DNA of 64,000 bases. Source: Pseudomonas sp. S30. GTDB taxonomy: Bacteria > Pseudomonadota > Gammaproteobacteria > Pseudomonadales > Pseudomonadaceae. The notes beneath the pieces are model-generated. The model was not told where the DNA came from and did not search any database. It saw only the letters and a program-made list of their open reading frames with translations. The stretch spans positions 62,001 through 126,000 of the forward strand of contig NZ_JACVTO010000014.1 of assembly GCF_016518545.1 (NCBI RefSeq), in the 5' to 3' direction. The position numbers and the translations under genes are program-made. The stretch's first letter is position 1; each line of letters starts with the position of its first letter. Below, in pieces: positions 26,184 through 33,677 of the stretch.

Positions 26184-26989
26184 CAGAGCGCGTCCCCATA
26201 GCGTTGCTTGCGATCGTAGAGTCTGCTCGCCTTGCGCTCGAGCCAGGCGAGCAGCGCGGCGTGCTCGGTCAGAACCTGGCGCAGCGGGCGCTGGAAGTAG
26301 GCCTTGAGGAAGCGCAATTTGTCGCGGCGCGTCAGGCCGATGTCCAACGCCGAAAAGTACAGCGCTGCCAGGTCCTTGTCGCGCCAGCGGCGGGTGATCT
26401 TCGCACGGGTCTGCGCGCGGTGCAGGTCGATGAGCGACAGTTTGAAATCATCGGCCGTCACCGGACGGTCGGTGTGCAGCAGGAAATGGCAGATGTAGCA
26501 GTCGCGGTGATTGACCCCGGCACGGTGCATGGTGCCGGTCATCTTCGCCACTTCGGCGATCAGCGCACGCTTGAGCCGTGGCGCTGGCGGCTGGCGAGAC
26601 CAGTGGAGGCTGAAATCTTCCAGGCTGACGGTCGGCGCCAGCTCCTCGGTGACGATGAACGAATGCTGGGTCGCCGGGTTGCTGCCGCGCTCGCCGTAGG
26701 CGACGGCGGTCATGGTCGGGACGCCCGCCTGGTGCAGGCGCTCGATGGCGCGCCACTCCTGGCCGGCTCCAAGCACAGGCCACTTGGCGCTGAACAGGTT
26801 CTTGAAGATTTCGCCCCAGCCGATGCCGCGGTGGATCTTGACGAAGTAGCCTGCGTTCGCGACCTCGGTGCGCAAGGTACGGCGTCCCTCCAGCTCGCGG
26901 TACACCTCGCCTTGCAGGGCTTCGACGGCTTCGAAGGGATCACGCCCGGCCCACAGGCGCTTGAAGGGCTCGGCCAGCATCAGTTTCAT
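26183..26989 (-). CDS. waaP: Lipopolysaccharide core heptose(I) kinase WaaP
   Basis: WaaP phosphorylates heptose I of the LPS inner core, a step essential in P. aeruginosa. The 268-aa product begins MKLMLAEPFKRLWAGRDPFE, has GYFVKIHRGIGWGEIFKNLF (N-lobe), the catalytic loop NHRDCYICHFLL near 164-175 and LSLIDLHRAQ as the metal site. Length matches the family. The ATG at 26987-26989 overlaps the waaG stop. Confidence 0.94.
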   Translation of the reverse strand: MKLMLAEPFKRLWAGRDPFEAVEALQGEVYRELEGRRTLRTEVANAGYFVKIHRGIGWGEIFKNLFSAKWPVLGAGQEWRAIERLHQAGVPTMTAVAYGERGSNPATQHSFIVTEELAPTVSLEDFSLHWSRQPPAPRLKRALIAEVAKMTGTMHRAGVNHRDCYICHFLLHTDRPVTADDFKLSLIDLHRAQTRAKITRRWRDKDLAALYFSALDIGLTRRDKLRFLKAYFQRPLRQVLTEHAALLAWLERKASRLYDRKQRYGDAL

Positions 26990-28110
26990 GGGCGCTCCTG
27001 GCCGAGGATCACGTCGGCCGCGTACTGGGGCATGCTGTACAGGTCGGCGGTCTTGGCGAAGGCCAGGCCATTGCGCGACCAGCGCGCGCGGGCCTGGGCA
27101 TCGATCAGCATGCGTTGCAGGTAATCGTCGAGCTGCGCCTGCTCGAAGGGCTCGTCGAGTACCAGGCCGCTGTCGGCCTCGGCGATGTAGTGGGCATAGC
27201 CGCACACCTTCGAGACCAGCACCGGCAGCCCTGCGACCACCGCCTCGAGCAGCACGGTGCCAGTGTTCTCGTTGTAGGCCGGGTGGATCAGCAGGTCGGC
27301 GCCCAGCAGAAAGCGCGGGATGTCGCTGCGCCCTTTGAGGAACTGCACCTGCTCGCCCAGCCCCAGGGACGCACTTTGCAGCTGGAACACCTTGGGGTCG
27401 TCCTGGCCGATGACCATCAGCCGGGTGCGCTTGCGCAGGCTCGACGGCAGCGCGGCCAGGGCCTTGAGGCTGCGGTCGACGCCCTTGGTCTTGAACCCCG
27501 AGCCGATCTGCACCAGCAGCAGGTCATCCTCGCCCAGGGCGAATTCCTGGCGAAACGCTGCCCGAATGTCGCGGGCGTTGGCCGGCGCGCGGCGGTCCTG
27601 GGAGATGCCCGGCGGCAGCAGGTGAAAGCGCTGCACGGGCGTGCCGTAGTGCTTGATGAACAGCGGCTGCTGCACTTCGGAGATCATCAGGATCTCGGTG
27701 CCGGCGTCCCTGGCGAACACCGCGCGCTCGTACTCGGCGAAGTGCCGGTAGCGGCCCCAGCGACGGTAGAGGCCGCCACGCAGGGTCTGGGCCTTGTCCT
27801 CGAAGCAACCGTCGGCGGCGTAGTACACGTCCAGCCCCGGCATCTTGTTGAAACCGATGAGCCGGTCGACCGGCGCGCGCGCCAGGTCCTCGGCCATCCA
27901 GGCACTGAGTTTCTCGTTGCGCCGGTGATTGAACAGCGCTTTGACCGGCGCCACTCGCACGTCGAAGCCGGGCGGCACCTCGCCTTCCCAGATCAGCGTG
28001 TAGACACGAATCTGGTGTCCCCGCTGCTGACACTCCAGGGCGATGCGCATGAAGTCGCGCTGCAGGCCACCGAAGGGGAAATATTTGTACAACACGAAAG
28101 CCAGTTGCAT
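26986..28110 (-). CDS. waaG: UDP-glucose:(heptosyl) LPS alpha-1,3-glucosyltransferase WaaG
   Basis: WaaG is a GT4 glycosyltransferase that adds the first hexose to heptose II on the cytoplasmic face of the inner membrane. The 374-aa protein starts MQLAFVLYKYFPFGGLQRDF and ends with the donor site HPAYNENTGTVLLEAVVAGL (E-x7-E region). The ATG at 28108-28110 overlaps the waaC stop and is preferred to a TTG one codon upstream. Confidence 0.95.
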   Translation of the reverse strand: MQLAFVLYKYFPFGGLQRDFMRIALECQQRGHQIRVYTLIWEGEVPPGFDVRVAPVKALFNHRRNEKLSAWMAEDLARAPVDRLIGFNKMPGLDVYYAADGCFEDKAQTLRGGLYRRWGRYRHFAEYERAVFARDAGTEILMISEVQQPLFIKHYGTPVQRFHLLPPGISQDRRAPANARDIRAAFRQEFALGEDDLLLVQIGSGFKTKGVDRSLKALAALPSSLRKRTRLMVIGQDDPKVFQLQSASLGLGEQVQFLKGRSDIPRFLLGADLLIHPAYNENTGTVLLEAVVAGLPVLVSKVCGYAHYIAEADSGLVLDEPFEQAQLDDYLQRMLIDAQARARWSRNGLAFAKTADLYSMPQYAADVILGQERP

Positions 28111-29168
28111 CAACGAACATCCTCAGCCAGCAGCAGCGCGCTCAAGCGGCTCGCCACATGCTCGGGATTCAGGCGAGTGAAGCACAGCGGCCACTCGCGT
28201 TTGAGATCGAACCGGCGCAGGTCCTCGGCGCTCGGCTTGTAGGTGCACTTCTTCTGCAGGCAGGGCGCGCAGGGGAAGTCGCTGGCCTGGTGAATCTGCG
28301 CGCGGCCGTAGGCGCCGGTGAGGCCAGGGTTGGTCGGGCCGAACAGCGAGAGGGTCGGCACGTCCAGGGCGGCGGCCAGGTGACCCAGGCCGGTATCCAC
28401 CGCCACGCAGGCCTTGGCCGCCGCCAGTATGCGGGCGACCCCCGCCAGGTTCAATTTGGGCAGCACCTGGCAGTGCTCCAGGCCCTGGGCGATACGCTGC
28501 GCTCGTGCCTGCTCGTCGGCGTTGCCCCACGGCAACACCACCTTCATGCGGCGCCGGCCCAGACGCTCGGCCAGCTCGCGCCAGTAGGCTTCCGGCCAGT
28601 GCTTGGTGGCCCAGGTGGTGCCGTGCAGGAACACCACGTAAGGCGTGGTCGGCGGCAGGTCCAGGCGCGTGCGATCCAGGCCGTACTGGCCCAGGCCCTC
28701 GGGCAGGTCGTAGGCCAGGGCCAGGGCGAACAGCTGGCGCACGCGCTCCACCGCATGCTGGCCGACCGCCACCGACAGGCGTCGATCGTAGAAGCGGCTG
28801 GCCAGGCCTTCGCGCGCCGAGTAGCGGTCCAGGCCGGCCACCGGCGCCTTCACCAGGCGCGTCAGCCAGGCCGACTTGACCAGCCCCTGGGCATCGATGA
28901 CCAGGTCGTACTGGCGTTCGCGCAAGCGCTGCTTGAAGGCCTTCCACTCGCCGCTCTTGTAGGTCTGCCAGAGGTTCTTGCGCCAGCGGCGGATGCCCAC
29001 TGGAATGACGCGGTCCACGGCCGGGTGCCAGCTAGGAATCTCGGCGAAGCCTTCTTCCACCACCCAGTCGAAGCGGATGCCAGGGATGGCATGCGCCGCG
29101 TCGGTGACGGCCGGCAAGGTGTGGATCACGTCGCCCAGCGACGAGGTCTTGATGATCAGTACCCGCAC
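28110..29168 (-). CDS. waaC: ADP-heptose:LPS heptosyltransferase I (WaaC)
   Basis: WaaC adds heptose I to Kdo2-lipid A. The 352-aa GT9 protein starts (GTG) RVLIIKTSSLGDVIHTLPAV, which is the family signature, with VAVDTGLGHLAAALDVPTLS and LFGPTNPGLTGAYG near the C-terminus forming the ADP-heptose site. The GTG directly follows the waaF TGA with no gap. Confidence 0.95.
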   Translation of the reverse strand: MRVLIIKTSSLGDVIHTLPAVTDAAHAIPGIRFDWVVEEGFAEIPSWHPAVDRVIPVGIRRWRKNLWQTYKSGEWKAFKQRLRERQYDLVIDAQGLVKSAWLTRLVKAPVAGLDRYSAREGLASRFYDRRLSVAVGQHAVERVRQLFALALAYDLPEGLGQYGLDRTRLDLPPTTPYVVFLHGTTWATKHWPEAYWRELAERLGRRRMKVVLPWGNADEQARAQRIAQGLEHCQVLPKLNLAGVARILAAAKACVAVDTGLGHLAAALDVPTLSLFGPTNPGLTGAYGRAQIHQASDFPCAPCLQKKCTYKPSAEDLRRFDLKREWPLCFTRLNPEHVASRLSALLLAEDVR

Positions 29169-30218
29169 TCAGTCGACCTCGGCTCGGGTGTCGATCAGGC
29201 CCGGCGCGGCCAGCCCATGCAGTGCGGCGATGACCTTGTGCGGATCGAGCAGGCGCAGGCAGTTGTAGTGGCCGAAGCGACAGGTGCGTTCGAAGCAGGG
29301 GCTGCACTCGATGCCCGTGCGCACCACCTCGACCCGATCGGCCAGGGGCGGCGTGAATCCTGGTGAAGTGGAACCGTACACCGCCACCAGCGGCCGATTG
29401 AGCGCGGCGGCCACGTGCATCAGTCCCGAGTCGTTGGACACCACGGCATCGGCGCAGGCCATCAGGTCGATGGCCTCGGCCAGCGACGTGTCGCCTGCCA
29501 GGTTGCTCGACTCCTCGCGCAAGCCCGGGATGAGGCGCTCGCGGATCTGCTCGCCGACCGCATGATCGTTCTTCGAACCGAACAGCCAGACCTGCCAGCC
29601 CTGGCGAATCATCGCCTCGGCCACGGCCGCGTAATGCTCCACCGGCCAGCGCTTGGCCTCGCCGAACTCGGCGCCCGGGCACAACGCCAGCACCGGGCGA
29701 TCCAGTTGCAAAGCGAACTTGGCCAGAGCGGCATCACGGCTGGCGGCCTCGATGCGCAGGCTGGGGCGCGGATACGGCTGCGGCAGTTCGGCGCCCGGGG
29801 CATAGGCCAGCGCCATGAAGCGCTCGATCATCAGCGGGTAGCGCGCCTTGTCCAGCTTGCGCACGTCGTTGAGCAGCAGGTAGCGCATCTCGCCGCGCCA
29901 ACCGGTACGCACAGGGATGCCGGCGAACCAGGGCACCAGCGCCGACTTGAGCGAGTTGGGCAACAGGATCGCCTGGTCGTACTGGCCGCTCAGCGACTTG
30001 CCGATGCGCCGACGCGTGGCCAGGTCCAGGGCGCCATGGCCGAGCGGAAAGCTCAAGGCCTGACGCACCTCGGGCATGCGCTCGAGGATGGGCCGGCTCC
30101 AATCGGGGGCCAGCACGTCGATCGCGCAGTCCGGGTATCGCTGGCGCAGGCACTGGAACAGGGTCTGCGCCATCACCATGTCGCCGACCCAGCTGGGTCC
30201 GATGATCAGTATTCTCAT
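29169..30218 (-). CDS. waaF: ADP-heptose:LPS heptosyltransferase II (WaaF)
   Basis: WaaF adds heptose II to the LPS core. The 349-aa GT9 protein starts MRILIIGPSWVGDMVMAQTL; LCPGAEFGEAKRWPVEHYA and VSNDSGLMHVAAALNRPLVA are family motifs, and CFERTCRFGHYNCL is the Cys-rich end typical of this enzyme. It heads waaF-waaC-waaG-waaP-kinases. A short hairpin with a 21-base loop lies 20-56 bases upstream. Confidence 0.95.
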   Translation of the reverse strand: MRILIIGPSWVGDMVMAQTLFQCLRQRYPDCAIDVLAPDWSRPILERMPEVRQALSFPLGHGALDLATRRRIGKSLSGQYDQAILLPNSLKSALVPWFAGIPVRTGWRGEMRYLLLNDVRKLDKARYPLMIERFMALAYAPGAELPQPYPRPSLRIEAASRDAALAKFALQLDRPVLALCPGAEFGEAKRWPVEHYAAVAEAMIRQGWQVWLFGSKNDHAVGEQIRERLIPGLREESSNLAGDTSLAEAIDLMACADAVVSNDSGLMHVAAALNRPLVAVYGSTSPGFTPPLADRVEVVRTGIECSPCFERTCRFGHYNCLRLLDPHKVIAALHGLAAPGLIDTRAEVD

Positions 30219-30237
30219 GCTTTATCCAGAAACAGTC

Positions 30238-30274
30238 GGGGAGGCTGCAGGCTGCGCTTGAACCTGGCCTCCCC
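30238..30274. terminator. Hairpin between glnE and waaF
   Basis: GGGGAGGC (30238-30245) and GCCTCCCC (30267-30274) form an 8-bp stem with a 21-base loop. It can end glnE transcription or shape the waaF leader. Neither strand has a proper T-run, so the role is uncertain. Confidence 0.4.
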
Positions 30275-30360
30275 TCTTTATATTCAGGCTGTTTGGCGAA
30301 CAGTGTATCACTGGTGGCCAGGCCTGGACCGGCAGGCCTGCCCTCGCCTGCAGGGGCGAC

Positions 30361-33294
30361 TCAGCTCAGGCCCAGCTGGCCCCAGATCCGCCTGACCTGG
30401 CGACGCTCCTCGACGAACTGCCCGGCATCGATCACACCCGCCTGCTTCTGCAGGGCCTGGCGGTGCGAGGCCGAGCGGAAGGTCTTGTACACCTCGCGCA
30501 GCAGCACGGCATCCTCGGCGGGCATCAGCCCGGCCTGCTCGAGTTCCTCGAGAATGCGGATGTTGTCGGTCCAGCGCAGCAGGGCCGGATGCTCGTGGGA
30601 CCAGGCCAAAGCGGCGTATTGCACCATAAATTCGATGTCCACGATACCACCGGCATCCTGCTTGATATCGAACAACTGGCCGGGCTCGAAGGCATTCTCG
30701 GCGGTACCGGCGGCCGTGCCCTTGCTGCCGAGGCTGGCGCGCATCTTCGCGCGCATCTCGCTCACCTGCAGCCGCAGCGTGTCCAGCGCTCGGGCCTTGC
30801 CGAGCACCGCGGCGCGCACGCCCTCGAAGGCGCTGGCGACCTGCTCGCAGCCTACCAGCACGCGCGCGCGCACCAGCGCCTGGTGCTCCCAGGTCCAGGC
30901 CTCGTGCTGCTGGTAGCGCTCGAAGGCGCCCAGCGAGCTGACCAGCAGACCCGAAGCGCCGGAAGGCCGCAAGCGCATGTCGACATCGTAGAGCTGGCCG
31001 GAGTTGGTCTGGGTGGTCAGCAGGTGGATGATGCGCTGGCCCAGGCGCGTGAAGAACTGCGCGCCATCGATGGGCTTGGCGCCATCGGTCTCGGCATTCG
31101 GGTCGCCATCGTGGATGAACACCAGGTCCAGGTCCGAGCCATGTCCCAGCTCGATGCCGCCGACCTTGCCGTAGCCGACGATGATGAAGCTCGGCGCGCA
31201 CAGGCTGGCGTCACTGCGCCTGGGCTGGCCATGACGCGCCACGGTATGACGCCAGGCCAGCGCCAGCACCTGGTCGAGGATGGCCTCGGCCAGCCAGGTC
31301 AGGTAGTCGCTGACCTTCATCAAGGGCAGGTTGCCGCTGATCTCCGACGCGGCCACGCGCAGGCTGTGGGCCAGCTTGAAGTGACGCAGCGCCTCCATCT
31401 GCTGCTCCAGGTCGTCCTCGGGGATGCGCGTGAGGCGCTCGCGCAGCTCCGAAGCCAGCTCGGGCGCCAGCGGCGGGCTGAACAGCCGTCCTTCGTTGAG
31501 CAGTTCGTCGAGCAGCAGCGGGAAGCGGGCGATCTGCTCGGCGATCCACGGGCTGGCCGCGCACAGGGTCAGCAGGCGGCGCAAGGCGCCGGGGTTTTCG
31601 CTGAGCAGTACCAGGTAAGCCGATCGCCGGGCCACGGCTTCCACCAGGGGCAGCACGCGCTCGAGCACCAGGTCCGGATCCTCATGCTCGACGGTCTGGG
31701 CCAGCAGCCGTGGGATGAAGGCATCCAGGCGCTCGCGACCGATGCGCTGCATCGAGCGCAGCGACGGGCTGGCACGCAGCGCGGTCAACCGCCGCAGGGC
31801 CTGGCCGGCGTGGCGAAAGCCGGCGTCCTCCAGCTGTCGACTGGCCGCGTCCTCGTCCTGGGCCTGCTCCCATAACGGCGACCACTCCCCGCCCACCACC
31901 AGTTCGCCCTCGCCTTCGTCTTCATCCGGATCGGCGATCACCTGGCGGAAGTGCCAGTCGACACGGCCCCGCCAGTGCGTCAGCCGCTCCAGGAAGGCCG
32001 GCCAGTCGGCGAACCCGAGCTGATAGGCGATGCGCGCACGGTCCAGTTCGCCATCGGGCAGCATCTGCGTCTGGCGGTCGGCGATCGCCTGGATGGCATG
32101 CTCGGTGTAGCGCAGGAAGCGGTAGGCCTCGCGCAGCTCGGCGACCACCGCCCCCGGCAGGTAGCCCTGGCCCTCCAGGGTGGCCAGCACCTTGAGCAGG
32201 GGCCGCTGCTGAAGGCTCAGGTCACGACCGCCATGGATCAACTGGAACGCCTGGGCGATGAATTCCACTTCGCGAATGCCGCCGGCACCGAGCTTGATGT
32301 TGTCGGCCATGCCTTTGCGCCGCACTTCCTGCTGGATCAGCTGCTTCATGGTGCGCAGCGCTTCGATGGCGGAGAAATCCAGGTAGCGCCTGTAGACGAA
32401 GGGTCGCAGCATGTCCTGCAACTGCGCGCCGGCCTGCCGGTCGCCCGCCACCACCCGCGCCTTGATCATGGCGTAGCGCTCCCAGTCGCGGCCCTGGTCC
32501 TGGTAATACTGCTCCAGCGCATTGAACGACAGCACCAGGGCGCCGGCCGAGCCGTAGGGCCGCAGGCGCATGTCGACGCGAAACACGAAACCGTCCACCG
32601 TGACCGGGTCCAGCGCCTTGATCAGGCGCTGGCCCAGTCGGGTGAAGAACTCCTGGTTGTCCAGGGCCCGCTTGACTCCTTCGGTCTCGCCGCCTTCGGG
32701 GAAGGCGAAGATCAGGTCGATGTCCGAGGACAGGTTGAGCTCGACCGCCCCCAGCTTGCCCATGCCCAGCACCACCAAGTGCTGGGGCTGGCCGCTGCGG
32801 TTGCCGATGGGCGTGCCGAATTGCTGGCAATGGCGTGGATACAGCCAGCCATAGGCTTCGTCGATCGCCGCGTCGGCCAGTGCCGAGAGGTCGGTGCAGG
32901 TTTCGTCCAGCGCCGCCTGGCGGGTGATGTCGCGCCAGATGATGCGCACCTGCTCGCGGTTGCGCGCCCGGCGCAGGTTGCGGGCCAGCTCGTCCTCGCT
33001 CTGGGCGGCCTGGGCAGCGGCCTTTATATGTGCGCGCAGCACGCCAGCGGCATAGCCACGCCCGAGCTCGCCGCTGACCAGCAATTGCAGGAGCATCGCC
33101 GGATCGCGCTGCACCTGTTCCAGCACGAAATCGCTGGCCGCCGCCACCTGGTCGAACTGATGCCAGTGAGCTTCGCTGAACACCTGCTGGTCCAGTTCGG
33201 CGTGACCGGCCAGGGCCTCGCGCAGGAACTGGCGGTTACGGGCGACGAGCGGTTGCAGGGCGGCAGGGAGATCGGCAGGCAAAGGCAGGCGCAT
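30361..33294 (-). CDS. glnE: Bifunctional glutamine synthetase adenylyltransferase/adenylyl-removing enzyme
   Basis: GlnE adenylylates and deadenylylates glutamine synthetase in response to PII and glutamine. The 977-aa protein carries two nucleotidyltransferase sites: GMGKLGAVELNLSSDIDLIF in the N-terminal adenylyl-removase half and GYGKVGGIELGHGSDLDLVF in the C-terminal adenylyltransferase half. Length fits the family. It is upstream of the waa cluster on the same strand and divergent from aceE. Confidence 0.96.
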   Translation of the reverse strand: MRLPLPADLPAALQPLVARNRQFLREALAGHAELDQQVFSEAHWHQFDQVAAASDFVLEQVQRDPAMLLQLLVSGELGRGYAAGVLRAHIKAAAQAAQSEDELARNLRRARNREQVRIIWRDITRQAALDETCTDLSALADAAIDEAYGWLYPRHCQQFGTPIGNRSGQPQHLVVLGMGKLGAVELNLSSDIDLIFAFPEGGETEGVKRALDNQEFFTRLGQRLIKALDPVTVDGFVFRVDMRLRPYGSAGALVLSFNALEQYYQDQGRDWERYAMIKARVVAGDRQAGAQLQDMLRPFVYRRYLDFSAIEALRTMKQLIQQEVRRKGMADNIKLGAGGIREVEFIAQAFQLIHGGRDLSLQQRPLLKVLATLEGQGYLPGAVVAELREAYRFLRYTEHAIQAIADRQTQMLPDGELDRARIAYQLGFADWPAFLERLTHWRGRVDWHFRQVIADPDEDEGEGELVVGGEWSPLWEQAQDEDAASRQLEDAGFRHAGQALRRLTALRASPSLRSMQRIGRERLDAFIPRLLAQTVEHEDPDLVLERVLPLVEAVARRSAYLVLLSENPGALRRLLTLCAASPWIAEQIARFPLLLDELLNEGRLFSPPLAPELASELRERLTRIPEDDLEQQMEALRHFKLAHSLRVAASEISGNLPLMKVSDYLTWLAEAILDQVLALAWRHTVARHGQPRRSDASLCAPSFIIVGYGKVGGIELGHGSDLDLVFIHDGDPNAETDGAKPIDGAQFFTRLGQRIIHLLTTQTNSGQLYDVDMRLRPSGASGLLVSSLGAFERYQQHEAWTWEHQALVRARVLVGCEQVASAFEGVRAAVLGKARALDTLRLQVSEMRAKMRASLGSKGTAAGTAENAFEPGQLFDIKQDAGGIVDIEFMVQYAALAWSHEHPALLRWTDNIRILEELEQAGLMPAEDAVLLREVYKTFRSASHRQALQKQAGVIDAGQFVEERRQVRRIWGQLGLS

Positions 33295-33677
33295 GGTCTA
33301 TCCTAGATCGGCGTGAAAGAGGGGGCGGGGGTAGTCGATGAACGAACCAGGTCCGGTTGGACTGTCATACAAAAGTGGTAAATAGCTGGAAAACCGCAAT
33401 GTTTGGTACGATTCATCGAAAATCACAGCTCTGTACCCCCTCACGTACCACGAGGAACGATTTTCCACACAAGCCGAAAGACGGCCTACTGCCGTATTCC
33501 TGTAGTATTACTACTCTGCCTTTTGCTCAAAAGCATGAAATGCCAAAGCATTTGTAGTAAAACTACACGGCGCCGGATGACTGTCCGGCGAATCCAAGAA
33601 TTCACGACGTCTGCCCACAAGGCCAGTCGCAAACTCAGGCTCCCGATTCTGGTTGCCTTTCCGCCCTGGAGCAAGCC
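33295..33677. other. 383-bp divergent region between glnE and aceE
   Basis: No gene is apparent. The region is clearly richer in A+T than its neighbours and carries two GTAGT-A-ACTAC palindromes (33502-33514 and 33554-33566) and a small AAATGC/GCATTT hairpin between them (33538-33553). It must contain the promoters of glnE and aceE. Confidence 0.6.
33502..33566 (+). promoter_or_regulatory. Paired FadR/PdhR-type operator candidates upstream of aceE
   Basis: GTAGTATTACTAC (33502-33514) and GTAGTAAAACTAC (33554-33566) both fit the TnGTnnnACnA pattern bound by FadR-subfamily GntR regulators. Their centres are 52 bases apart, about five helical turns. PdhR controls the pyruvate dehydrogenase operon in enterobacteria with the same family of site, so a PdhR-like repressor is the obvious candidate. 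Its gene is not in the window. Confidence 0.6.
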
